Origin: Pseudopyrenochaeta lycopersici
Taxonomy: Eukaryota; Ascomycota; Dothideomycetes; Pleosporales; Pseudopyrenochaetaceae
DNA length: 64,000 nt
Reading direction: 5' to 3'
Assembly (NCBI GenBank): GCA_003313425.1
Contig: NHZP01000023.1
Location: 744,001 to 808,000, forward strand
Position 1 is the first letter of the stretch, and the number at the start of each line of letters is the position of its first letter. Shown piece after piece: positions 32,787 to 43,467 of this stretch. Made by a program: the position numbers and the translations under genes. The notes beneath the pieces are model-generated. The model did no database searches and was not told where the DNA came from. It worked only from the letters and a program-made list of their open reading frames with translations.

Positions 32787-34587
32787 GTCGATGTCGATGT
32801 TTGGCGTAGCACCAGGCCAGGCCGTGCAGTATGTCCAAGGAGAGGCAAAAAGAGAAAGGACTGTCGATAGTGGCGGGACGGATGTCCACGTCCTATAGAA
32901 ATGTTAGGGAGTGTGTGTTCGCTAATGGCAGAAAAGCCATCGGAGGACAGCGGCTTCGCGTGCAGCAAAGAGCGGGGGTGGCAGAACTATCTGTGGGTGA
33001 CAGAATGTGTGAAATGCAAAGGGAGGCAGTGCTTCTTGAGCGAATTGCGGCACGGGGGATCATCACCGTTTGTCAGACCGTGTGCGCAAGTCTCCGAGCG
33101 ACGCGGCCGATCAATGCCTCAGCGGTGGGCTTAGATACGAACGACTCGTCACAAGGATTGCGGGAGCCGCAAACCGCCGAGACTTGACATGCCTAGGGTC
33201 TATTACATAGCATACTACACTTTTTCTTAGTCCAAGGAATTCCAAGGCGTGTTGTAACAGCACAATCACATTTTGTGCGGCGTTGGACGCTGTTGGTGTT
33301 TTGGCCTGTGGCGGAAAGAGTAACCGAAACCATGGGTGTGCCTGCTGAACTTGGCGGATGACATCACGCCATGTTTCAGGTGGCCGAATCCGGCATGGCT
33401 GACCTAGATCGACATTCCACTCGATGCCAGCCTCGTGAGACGACATTGCATATGTGGAATGATTATGATCAACAACGCTGCGAAATACATCCATAGTTTG
33501 AGCAATACGTCTGCAGCATCCCGCTCGAAAACCAAAAGGGGCAAAGCGTTTGCACATGCTATTGCTGTGTCGGTAACATCTGACAGCCGTTCCGGGATGG
33601 CTTGCCAAATGTCACGATGTTTCAACACCAAACATTCCATGGACTGGCATGGATTGCCGTGGATACACGCTATTCAAGGCAGCAATCTATCCTCGGCTAT
33701 CACTGCTTCATCGTGCTACAATACGCCTTTCTGACCAACCACTCCCTGCAGCTTACGCCAAGGTTGCTATTCAAGTGCATTCAATGAGACTGCGTCGCTG
33801 TAGGCACCCAATTGCCCCTATCGCAGAGATGGCTCCAACGAGCTGAATCAACGACGTTGGTCGGTACGGTGAGTATAATGCAGGTGTGGAGCGGTTCTGC
33901 TCAGCCTGTGCTCGTACTCCACAGCCATGTCATTTCCCCTCGTCTTGCCTAAAAAACCGCACATCACTGCCCGTTTCGCGCCCGAGAGCAAATGGCTCAT
34001 CTGTCTTTTTTTGTTCTTGAGCTCACTTCATCCGCTTCTCAAAACCCTGCGCTCTTCGGAACAGCTATCGCTAACAAGCAGCGAAAAGCAACACCAGAAT
34101 ACCTAGCTACGACTGCCATGTAAACAAATCAAATACACCGCGGATAGTCAAAAGCGCAACTACCTTATATGCTACGACTCGTATATTGAGATCGGGCCGG
34201 TTATGGTTCGACAACTTCGGTTATGGTTCGACAACTTCGGTTGAGGAAACGCCGAAAGGGGGGAAGACTTCAGCTTCACGGATGAACAGGTCGTAACCGC
34301 GTAATCATCGTAAAAATATGGAAGACGAGATTTAAGTTGACGTCGGTGTGAAACCAAGTATTCATGACCAACAACTGCGCTACTTACCGATGATCAGGGT
34401 TATGATCGCCTTTTGCACCATGGCAGGCTTTTGATTTTTCAGTCGCATTCACTGTCGATGTGGGTATCTCACCCCATATTCTCACCTCTCCCGTTCTATT
34501 GAGTGCGCATAGCATTGATGCATCAAAACCAAAATCTCTTCCCTGTCTCCACTCCTACTTACGTGTCTATCTTATGGCTCTTTCTAG
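32787..34587. other. Intergenic with unresolved minus-strand frames
   Basis: About 1.8 kb. It includes the GT31 promoter. Two adjacent minus-strand frames, 33404-33640 and 33111-33608, have moderately protein-like translations (IPERLSDVTDTAIACANAL; PPETWRDVIRQVQQAHPWF) but no start, splice pattern or family could be settled. A tandem repeat lies at 34199-34242. Confidence 0.35.
34199..34242. repeat. 20-bp tandem repeat, 2.2 copies
   Basis: Two perfect adjacent 20-bp copies (34199-34218 and 34219-34238) followed by four bases of a third. The copies are identical, suggesting a recent slippage event. It lies in the spacer downstream of the Dal5-like gene. Confidence 0.8.
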
Positions 34588-36184
34588 TCATTGCTCTCCC
34601 GGCGCTTCTCTCCGTCGATCTTTCTTTACCACCAAGTACCAACTAGTCAGAATCGAGCAGATCCCTACACAAAGTATGGATAGATTGATGGCATAGGAGG
34701 TGCGGTATCGGGGCTCGAAGACCGTGCTGAAAACGTGGGGCCCTACAATACCCCTGTCAAAGCTATCAGTCTTGTATTCATAAGGGCGTCCGAATTTTCG
34801 GATGCGACGTACCCAAACTGCGCACAAGCATTCGTGAGGCCAATGCCAATGCCAGACGCCACGGTACCTTCCAGAGCCCGTATACGCTCGGGCCAGATGA
34901 CTGGATACGCGCAACCAGCACATGCAACTGCAACAATAAGAGCGAGGTACCTGACTACGGGGTCATCAACAGCAAGCAGAATTATGTAGCAGATGATAAT
35001 AGTGGACTCGACTGTATTCGTCAGTGCGTGTAATGTTTCAGGTAGCGCAAGAGGCGACCTACTTCCGACAGCTGTGACCCAGGGCCTGATCCATTTCCTG
35101 TGGAGCATAAACCCTAAGGTATTGAGGAGTACGAAAGCGGATACATATGGTGGCTGAATCCGTCAGTACACCTGGTCACTTTCTAATGCAAAGTGAAACA
35201 TACCATATTCATCAGCTGTGACTTTGCCGTAGTAGTGAAGCCGAGCTGATAAATGACAGTCGGCAGTGCAAACCCAATTCCAAAACCGCCGATGCCGTGG
35301 CAGATCCAATACAAGCTAAAGGTGTATAGCGTTGGGTCCTTTACCATCATATTGAGAGACACAAAATCCCAATGTTTCTCTCCTTTCGGAGCGCCATCCG
35401 CCAACCTTTTCGAAAGCAACGATCGCTCTTCGTCCGTCAACATCTTTGCCGTTCCTGGATAATCCGGTAGCCACAGCGCGATGAAAGACAGGATTATCGC
35501 TGGAAGCCCTTCTAGCAAGAACAGCCACCTCCATCCCGACAGCCCGCCGAGCTGATCCATGTACGAGATTGCGTACGCTAGAAGTCCTGATAGAGCGCTC
35601 GAGACTTGGCCAACAGAGTAGAAGAAAGCAATGCGCTGCGGCATCTCACTTGGCTTATACCAGAACGCATAGTGGTACAGCACACTCGGAAAGAAACCAG
35701 CCTCGGCCATTCCAATCGCAAACCGCACACACATCATGCCCTCGAAGTTCACAGCGGCAGCCGAGCAACACGCCGAGATACCCCACGCCATGATCAGAAT
35801 GAACATCCATACGCTCGGCTTGAACAGCTTCAAGAGGATAGTGTTTGTCGGCTCGAAGATCAAGTAGCTGTACGAAAATATGGAAAGTGTCCACGCCCAC
35901 TGCGACGGGGTGAAGTCGAGTTGTTTCTTGATGCCAGTTCCTTGTTCGAGATTGATGATGGCGGCGTTGGAGTAGTTTGCTGAGTCGATGACACGAAAAA
36001 CGTAAACAAGGGAATAGAAGCCCACGAGCCAGTAGTCGATTTTACGGAGCACTTTTCGCTCAGCTTCCGAATCTGATTCGATCTGTGTGTTGGATTCAGC
36101 ATCCTGGGAGGCTTTGGAGGAGAGCGGTCCAGCTTCGTTCGCAACATAGGCCAGTTTATCGATAGGGTACGTAGAAGTTGCCAT
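34588..36184 (-). CDS. MFS transporter, Dal5/allantoate permease-like (ACS family)
   Basis: Proton-linked anion:cation symporter type permease of 478 residues. Exons on the minus strand are 36184-35204, 35153-35063, 35011-34813 and 34753-34588; introns of 50, 51 and 59 bp have GT..AG ends. The 51-bp intron keeps the frame open, so an ORF scan would translate it. The N-terminus is cytosolic and acidic; then come KIDYWLVGFYSLVYVFRVID, VRFAIGMAEAGFFPSVLYHYAFWYK (GMAEAGFFP is the ACS family signature), and in the last exon FGGIVGPHVF and a final helix. Twelve helices fit. The substrate could be allantoate, ureidosuccinate, a vitamin or another carboxylate. It lies divergent from the oxygenase gene, so the two may share a 650-bp promoter. 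Confidence 0.88.
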
Positions 36185-36835
36185 GTTAGACTTTTCAAAC
36201 GATACTAACTAGGCTAGAGTATTTAACAAGCTAATGGATAGGAAGATTAATCAATCAATATTGGCGACGAAGAAAGGTTCCATGACGTTGACACCGTTTT
36301 GAAAGGCCTTAGGCATATGATCTTGGTCATGCTTAATCTAGAAATCGGCAACAGTCTTCATATCTATCGCGACATAATTCCTTCCATGACGATAATGAGG
36401 GGACATCAACCCTTAGCCATGCACGCAAGCATTCAGCCTGGCGTACAACAAGCTTCGACCCACACTTATCTCCGCAATCGCAACCACCGTCCTAAGTTAT
36501 TCCCACGGATTGAAAACGCATCGCAAGGGTATAATCACGACTTGCATGATAGATACAGAATGTAGTAGCGAGAACTATAAAGTGGCCTGTCAACAATGGG
36601 ATTCGGGACCAGCACGTGTTCGCAGATCCGAAGCACGCAATACTAGGGCGATGGTGTCGTGAGAGGAGATACCCAATCATGCTCACAACCCCGCATGAGC
36701 TGCACTAGATACCGGAGGAAAGCGTAGATGTTTATGTTCGATAATTAGGTTGGCTTTGTGCTTAAAGCAGCCTACGGATGTGTCTATAGCTTCGAAGCTG
36801 AATACCCACATTACTTATGCTCTATAATCGCTATT
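36185..36835. promoter_or_regulatory. Divergent promoter region, permease / oxygenase
   Basis: Spacer of 651 bp between the start codons of the permease (-) and the 2OG oxygenase (+). I saw no clear repeat of the CGG-containing element found at 40927-41026. No gene is present. Confidence 0.4.
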
Positions 36836-38077
36836 ATGGCTCCAAGCGCGATTGAAACAAGTTTCCAAGCAACCGACAAGCTTCTTGTCAAGCCATGGAG
36901 TCGTCCACAGGAGACAAAAGAGGAACTTGCATGGGCGCCGTTGACAACGATCGACCTGTCGCAGTTTGATGAACCAGGTGGTAAACAGAAGCTTGCCGGT
37001 CAACTGTACGATGCGATAGCTAGAGTAGGGTTCTGGGTGGTGACAAATACCGGTATTGATGATGAGCGTGTTCTAAAACAGTTTAGCATTGGGAACACGT
37101 TCTTCAAAGAGGATCTAGAAGAAAAGAGACGATTTCCGTGTAATTTCGCGGAAGGAGAGTACTTTGGGTACCGCGAGAATTCGAGATGGGTCGGCGATAC
37201 GGGTGTAAAGGAGAATATTGAGATGGTACGTGAAGTTGTAGAAGTGCGTGAAGAGATTTGCTCACAATCTATTGCCAGCTCAACATCCACAAAGACATCC
37301 CAGCATGGTCCAACGTCGGCAAGCACAAGATTGTGGAGCAAAATTGGGATGAGATCCGGCAATTTCACAAGGACGTCCACGAAAAGGTCGCACGGAAACT
37401 CTTTACTCTAATTTCCATCATCCTGGAGCTCCCAGAAAATTATCTTGCTGACGCACATGCGTATTACGAGGTTTCAGACGACCACCTACGCTACATGATC
37501 TACAATGTGCGTACGCAGGACGAATGGGATCGTGCGCAAGCCTACTCGAAGGGTGGCCATACTGATTTTGGAAGCTTGACATTGTTATTTAGTCAGCATG
37601 TCGCTGGCTTGCAAATTAGAACACCAGAGGGAGAGTGGAAGTATGTCAAACCTGTCGAGGGCGGGATTACCTGTAACGCAGCGGATACATTGACGTTTCT
37701 GACGAATGGTGAGCTTTCATACTGCACTACGATAATGAAGCAAGACCCACTGAAACTGATCTCCACCAGGTTTCATCAAATCTACCGTGCATCGCGTTGT
37801 CACGCCACCAAAGGACCAAATTGGCATCCCACGTTTAGGCTTACTTTACTTCAGCCGTCCAGGCGAGAAAACACCCATGCGGACAGTGCCATCTCCGTTA
37901 CTTGACCGCTTAGGCCTAATTTCTGATAAAGACAGGGACCTAAGCAGGCCTGTACCGACAGGAACGGAGTATGTCAGGGCAAGGGTGAAAGATGTGCATC
38001 ATAAAACGGTCATAGACAAACGGGAGGGGACGTCGTTCCACTTCAAGGGGTTAGAAGTGAAAAATCATTATGACTGA
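36836..38077 (+). CDS. 2-oxoglutarate/Fe(II)-dependent oxygenase (isopenicillin-N-synthase-like)
   Basis: Non-heme iron oxygenase of 375 residues. Exons are 36836-37225, 37279-37708 and 37770-38077. N-terminal DIOX_N part: TIDLSQFDEPGGKQKLAGQL, YDAIARVGFWVVTNTGI. Iron ligands: H224 and D226 in KGGHTDFGSLTLLF, and H281 in FIKSTVHRVVTPPKDQ, which is created only by splicing intron 2. R295 in RLGLLYFSRP is placed to hold the 2OG carboxylate. The ORF beginning downstream at 37258 shows the wrong N-terminus, so the exon 1 join is needed. Fungal relatives include hydroxylases of secondary metabolism, flavonoid-type substrates and ethylene-type enzymes; the substrate here is unknown. Neighbours are a permease and an SDR, so an oxidative pathway is likely. 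Confidence 0.88.
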
Positions 38078-38906
38078 TGTCTGTAATCGGAGATCTCATC
38101 ATTATCCAGATATCAATCAATAATTGCCATCGAAGAGTTCTGACCAGTGTTTTGGTGTTGCATAAAGTATCCAGTGGATTGGCCCGGCTGTTTCATTCCG
38201 GTCGGCCCTATTCTAAGTTATCAGTCTCGCCGCCCATGTCCCCAATCTAATCTCTTCTCGTGACGACGCCTCCTACTACCATAAGCAGCATGGTATTCCC
38301 ACCTGATACCCAAACTTCCGGCTTCTCGAATCAAGCTTTCGCGTACACCTGTGAAGTGCATGCACCCCGCATAGTAGCATCGTTGATTAGCGTCTCAATT
38401 AAATGTCCGCTGGGATTATGCCAGTTTCCCGGCACTTATCACGACGCATACACCCGCAATCCCGCCAGCTAGATGAACGTCAGATTGTTTTGCGCTTCGC
38501 CAATGCTGAGGTTTCGCTCTTCTGACCGCTTTATGCACCGTTCCTGGATTGTCTCCACAACAAGCTCATCTACCAAGACGATAGTTGCGTACGAAAGCCC
38601 GGTGTAGCCAATTATCATTGTGGCTGCAGCCTGTGCCACTGCCTGAAGAGATGAAGGGTTATTGATGTTGGTTGAGTGCCGGAGCCATGAGCCGGGTTGG
38701 CGAACTAGAAGAACGACAGGAGCATATTTGCGCATGAACAGGGTAATGCAATGAAGAATATGTGGGGTGGAGATTGCCAGGCAATCCGCCTCGACGAAAA
38801 ACTCATATATTTTGAGCACCCGACTGCCCGAACTTTGGTCTTGCATCTCGAATTCTCTCAGTTCACCTAACGGCAAAGACGAAACGTTGATCACCAGCCC
38901 TTCATC
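38078..38906. other. Intergenic
   Basis: Spacer of 829 bp carrying the GH45 promoter. A 151-codon minus-strand frame (38469-38924) overlaps the GH45 start codon and is rejected. Confidence 0.35.
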
Positions 38907-39652
38907 ATGGTGTCTCTCAAGCAACTTGCCGTGTTGGCCATCGCCACTGGCCTCGCCACTGTCGATGCCCAGAATGGAAAGACAACTAGATACTGGGACT
39001 GCTGTAAGGGATCATGCGGATGGTCCGGAAAGGCATCAGTGAGCCAGCCCGTCCAGAGCTGCGACAAGCAAGACAACCCTCTTGCCAACATGGCTGCAAA
39101 GAATGGATGTGAGAATGGTGGCTCGGCATTCATGTGCACTAACCAGAGCCCATGGGCCGTTAACGACCAACTGGCGTATGGTTTTGCTGCTGTTAAGCTG
39201 GCCGGCGGATCCGAGAGTTCTTGGTGCTGCGCTTGCTACGAGTACGTTGTCCCCTACCTGACATATAGACTCTCAAGACGAGTTGCTAATTTCGCCACTT
39301 CAGACTGACCTTCACATCCGGCCCCGTCTCTGGGAAGAAGATGATCGTTCAGGCAACCAACACTGGCGGCGATCTCGGAGACAATCATTTCGATATTGCC
39401 ATGCCTGGCGGCGGCGTTGGTATCTTCAACGGCTGCACGGCCCAATTTGGCGCGCCATCTCAAGGTTGGGGCCAACAGTACGGCGGTATCTCGTCCCGAT
39501 CCGAATGCGACTCCTTCCCCGAGAAATTGAAGGCCGGATGCTACTGGAGATTTGACTGGTTTGCGAATGCCGATAACCCGAATGTTTCATTCAAGCAAGT
39601 TACGTGCCCAACGGCGCTTACCGATAAGACGAGGTGTATCAGAAGTGGATAG
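38907..39652 (+). CDS. Secreted GH45 endoglucanase
   Basis: Inverting endo-1,4-beta-glucanase for cellulose breakdown, 227 residues. Exons are 38907-39241 and 39304-39652; a 62-bp intron splits the CYE/LTFTSG junction. A signal peptide is evident ([21 protein letters not shown]). The mature protein opens with [17 protein letters not shown], the GH45 signature, with D31 as catalytic base. The proton donor is D142 in [13 protein letters not shown]. Conserved Cys-rich segments ([40 protein letters not shown]) complete the fold. No cellulose-binding module is present, so this is a catalytic-domain-only form. It is probably under carbon-source control; no site was identified. It sits among genes with no link to plant-wall digestion. 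Confidence 0.95.
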
Positions 39653-39842
39653 ATATCAACACTTTGAACTTTTCAAAGTATTTAATGTGGCAAAGCGTTC
39701 CAAAAGTACTTTTACTGCCGATGGATTCGGAAGAGACTTGGAACTCAGATGTCTGACCAGGACTAGCATTCTTGTATATATGGATTTACGAAATAAGATC
39801 AGCTTCTTATGGTCTATTTACTAGGTAGTACCTAAACCACTT

Positions 39843-40751
39843 CTATTTAGTCTCTTCAAATGGCCATCCCACGAGGCCAATGCTCAACAGCGAACTATTC
39901 TCAATCTCTTTCGCCCTAGCTTTCAGCTCATCCACATCCCAGTTTGCCCACAAGAACTTTCCCTTGAGGAAACGTGCCTCCGGGCTCGCAAGCCAAACGA
40001 TAAAGCTCGCCGGCAAACTAACATCATCAAAATCAGCAAGCGCTTCACTGGCGTCTCCTTCCCAGTAAGGATCTTCGCCCGCTTTCCTCGGCTGATACCC
40101 TGCCTCCCTTGACATATCTGTCTCCACTACTCCAGGTTGAATGCTGAAGACAGAAAGGTCGGGATTCTCAAACGCAAGGGAGGTGTAAAAGCGAGCCGTG
40201 GCGATCTTTGCGACGTTGTAGGAGGCAAATTTGGGCGCGACAGCAACATGCGCAGCAGCCGAGTTTGTTTCGATGAGGACAGCATTCTTGGGTGCGTAGT
40301 TGAGGAAGGCCTTGGTCACGTTGAAGTTTCCCTGAAGGTTGACCATGATACCAGAGAGAAAGTCTTCAACAGCAATGTCTGCGATGCGATCTTGCGCCCC
40401 AATGACTGCTGCATTGCTGACCAAAACATCTATGTTTCCATTGTTAGCGGCCTTCGCAAAGGCCGCGTCCACTTCGTTTTTTCTGGTGATATCCGTCGCA
40501 ATGGGAATGATCTCGGTACCGGGATATTCTGCCTCTAACTTGGCCTTGGTATCGAGCAGGGGTTGCTCTCTGCGGCCAAGGATGGCGATGCGAGACGCGC
40601 CTGCTTTGGCAAAATATGTTGCGGTCTCGGCTCCAATTCCTGTGCCCCCACCAGTGATGACGATTGTCTTGCCTTTGGCTGAGAGCTCTAGGCGGGTGGG
40701 GTCCAGGGATGGGTAGGTGGTTTTGTGGTATTTCTTGGTTGGAGAAGGCAT
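39843..40751 (-). CDS. Short-chain dehydrogenase/reductase
   Basis: Classical SDR of 302 residues, one exon. NAD(P)-binding TGGGTGIG lies at residues 33-40 after a beta-strand (KTIVITGGG). NNGNIDVLVSNAAVIG carries the NAG-like motif as SNAA. Active site: Ser in ETNSAAAHVA and Tyr/Lys in ASYNVAK, spaced normally. PGVVETDMSREAG follows as in PGxxxT. The C-terminal SSLLSIGLVGWPFEETK is common in fungal SDRs of unknown substrate. The start chosen is MPSPTKKYHKT at 40751; an in-frame ATG at 40811 adds 20 residues. It is divergent from the TF gene, sharing the 407-bp promoter that bears an inverted repeat. Confidence 0.9.
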   Translation of the reverse strand: MPSPTKKYHKTTYPSLDPTRLELSAKGKTIVITGGGTGIGAETATYFAKAGASRIAILGRREQPLLDTKAKLEAEYPGTEIIPIATDITRKNEVDAAFAKAANNGNIDVLVSNAAVIGAQDRIADIAVEDFLSGIMVNLQGNFNVTKAFLNYAPKNAVLIETNSAAAHVAVAPKFASYNVAKIATARFYTSLAFENPDLSVFSIQPGVVETDMSREAGYQPRKAGEDPYWEGDASEALADFDDVSLPASFIVWLASPEARFLKGKFLWANWDVDELKARAKEIENSSLLSIGLVGWPFEETK

Positions 40752-41158
40752 TTTCAATGTAGCAATGGTGGGTAAAGAATGAAGGGAGGTACGAGAAGTG
40801 TCAAATTTCATATGGGTACGTGATGGGTCTTTATGTGGGCCTTGTCCACGCTGGCATCCCCAAAGAAAATGGCAAACGGAGTGGGACAATCTGTCATGCC
40901 AACACCTGCTTCTGAATGAAACGGAATCGGGCGGAACATATTGTAGGAGATGGTGCTGTAGTTGACTGATTAGGAGAGAATCCTTCCTCGGATTCTCGAT
41001 TGGGATGTTCAAAATGTTCCGCCCGACCACTAGCATGAAAGCGGGTATTTTGCTTGCGCTGACAAATGCTCGAGTGCTATCATTTCGACTTCAAATTGTT
41101 CTTGGATCATTTTGTGTGCACTGTTCTTTACCTGAATTCGCGGCATTTCGATTTTAAA
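40752..41158. promoter_or_regulatory. Divergent promoter, SDR / transcription factor
   Basis: Shared 407-bp promoter between the two start codons. It contains the 13-bp inverted repeat described separately. No TATA box is obvious. Confidence 0.5.
40927..41026. promoter_or_regulatory. Inverted repeat, candidate Zn2Cys6 binding sites
   Basis: Two perfect 13-bp arms in opposite orientation: TCGGGCGGAACAT at 40927-40939 and its reverse complement ATGTTCCGCCCGA at 41014-41026, separated by 74 bp. Each arm contains CGG triplets (CGGGCGG), the half-site of fungal Zn2Cys6 regulators. The arms lie 176 bp from the SDR start and 133 bp from the TF start. Autoregulation by the neighbouring factor is inference. 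Confidence 0.55.
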
Positions 41159-42910
41159 ATGGCCGACGTAGGAGTTCAAACAATTTTGCGATGCCCGATT
41201 TGCAACAAACCCTTTGATAAGCGTACGCTACACTCCACAAATTTTTGGGGCCTTGCATTTGGCATGATGCTGCGTACACATGATCTTACCAACACGCAGA
41301 AACAACGCTGAAGAGACATGGATACTACTGTCGGTCGCGGAATGGCATCAATCGACCAGTTCGATCGCGGTCGTGTCTTGCTTGCGCGAAGGCTAAAGCA
41401 CGATGCGATAATAATCTTCCGAGCTGCACGAGATGTGCACATAAGAATATTGCATGCAGAGCTCAAACAGAACGTACTACAAAAGAGGCAACATTAAAAG
41501 ACTCTAGCAGGCAAATGCCGATGAATAGTCAAGCCATGAGTAACGGGACCTCAATACCCAGCCTGGTCACTACGCCTCAGCCGCCGTTGAATATCGATAA
41601 TGTTTTTGCTGGAAGCGAACAACCTACCATAGACTTGAGTTTCACTAGTTTTGGGGAGAACCTAATCGATTGGAACGTGTTGGATATCGGGGGACCGCAG
41701 ATTCAGGACCTCGATGACCAACCTCCCTACCCTAATCTGCTTGAGATCACTGAAACTGCAGCCAATCCGCCCGAATCACTGATGGATATTCATCACCAAA
41801 ATGGACAAATGATTCCAGAACGACGTCCGGCTGCATACATCCCGACCATGCCAACTTATGCCCTGCGTTCCTTTAGGCGAAACCCGGCAATCAAAAGCGG
41901 AAAGCAAACAACAGCTTTGCTCATAGTCCGTATCTTAACATCATACCCTATGATGATGCGACGCCGAGGTTCTCTTCCGCCCTTCATCCATCCGAGTTCG
42001 CCAGATGTGGGGAGCCGTAGGTCAACAGAGTCCCTCAGTACTTGTATGAGCCTCATGCAGATGATTAGTACCGATGCGCAGGCGGGTAAGAAGTTGTTTT
42101 GGAAGAATGTAAGGTTGGAGTGTGAGAGATTATGTGAAGAAGTGAGTGTTACATACACTCATAGCATATGGGGTAACGCTTACACGTGATGCTAGTGTAC
42201 TGGGCTGGATAGATGGGGCCTTTTGTCTTCAATGCAAGCGCTCTTGATCTACATACTTCTTCGTCTACAAGAAGGCGAGACTATGCATAACAACTTCGAT
42301 GTCTTACTTTTGTCGACGCTGTGGGTACGATGATTGGTAAATCCCCTTAGTCTATGCTGTTGCTTATTTGAAAACAGATAGTAGCAGGTACTTTTAACGA
42401 GAGAGTGGACAATGTTCTATGCAGTGCGCCGTCTGGTCTCAGCTATGGTTCGACTCACGAAGATTGGGTATTTGAGGAGTCAAGACGAAGGTACGGTTTC
42501 TCTCTGTCTGTGGTTTGAGGTTCAGTCTTTGCTGACTGGTTCAAAGGCTGTCTGTAATCTGCGTTACTTTAGGCATGCTTTTCTCGATGGAGCCTTCCAG
42601 CGGATGCGTTCTAAAAGGCGGTTTCCTTTTCTCACCCCTCCCGGCGAGGAAACAATTGTGGGAGGCTCGTGATGAGAATGTCTGGAAGATAGAAAAGAGC
42701 CGGGATGTTGGAGTTTCGAGTGTATTCGGAGTCATGGTAGATGGCCAGATGGTGAAACTGAAAGAACAGCCAGCCTCAATGAGCGGTGAAAAGGTTTCTG
42801 TGCAGCCTAGAACATCGGCAGATAGTGATGCGAATTGGCAGGATTGGTGTTCAGGTATGGATGAATTAGGTGCACTGATTATGCTGGCTGCTTCTCTACC
42901 AACAGTGTAG
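41159..42910 (+). CDS. Transcription factor with C2HC finger plus Zn2Cys6 cluster
   Basis: Nuclear regulator of 503 residues in five exons: 41159-41222, 41300-42141, 42196-42324, 42378-42490, 42547-42910; all joins are in phase. Residues 12-32 form a finger (C12-x2-C15-x12-H28-x3-C32) completed only across intron 1. A canonical Zn2Cys6 follows: C47-x2-C50-x6-C57-x6-C64-x2-C67-x6-C74 (SCLACAKAKARCD, SCTRCAHKNIAC). The middle is Pro/Asn-rich and disordered. After it comes the region usual for this subgroup: LIYILLRLQEGETMHNNFDVLLLST, then EDWVFEESRRR, and LSPLPARKQLWEARDENVWK-type sequence near the end. Start: MADVGVQ; an ATG at 41066 extends the frame by 31 residues. It is likely the local regulator of the flanking SDR and transporter. 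Confidence 0.85.
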
Positions 42911-43467
42911 TGTCGAAAGCCCTGTAATCACAGGTAGCAAAGTTAGTCAACGATGGTGATGACTTGAATGCAAGACGCAGATCCACACAGGGAGCAGACT
43001 TGAGCAGGAGGAATTACACCGTATATATGCGCTATACAACCTCAACCGTCTGTTATTGTCAAGTCCTTTATGGTGGATCTATCATCCCATCGGTACGTAC
43101 TTTCGGCCCAAATCCGGCGCTTACTACTGTCGTACCAAAGCGCTGGAGACTTTACCATCAGTCGTTACACAACGCTTCGCTTAACTCTAATTGCTTGACC
43201 ACCATCCTATGCTTTTCTTTCTGAAAGGATAAGATCACAAAAAGGATGGATTGCGCCCAATCAGTGGGGCACTTTTAGCCTCGGCTGCAATTATGCGAGA
43301 CACGATCGCCTCTTGGCGTGGCTTGATCAGACGATGTCTCTCCATTGAACGAGTTCGAGTAGCACGCAACTATCTTCGTTTGAGGGTTTTTAATCATTAT
43401 TTCATCTAAGCGATTGCGATACTACTATGTTTGGCAGAGTATTTTGAAAGAGAAGGGATCTGAGGTA
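42911..43467. other. Intergenic
   Basis: Spacer of 557 bp between tandem plus-strand genes; promoter of the next transporter. No element is recognised. Confidence 0.35.

Noticed and set aside
38469..38924. 151-codon minus-strand frame
   Set aside because: It runs across the GH45 start codon on the other strand and has no recognisable motif; the GH45 gene is certain.
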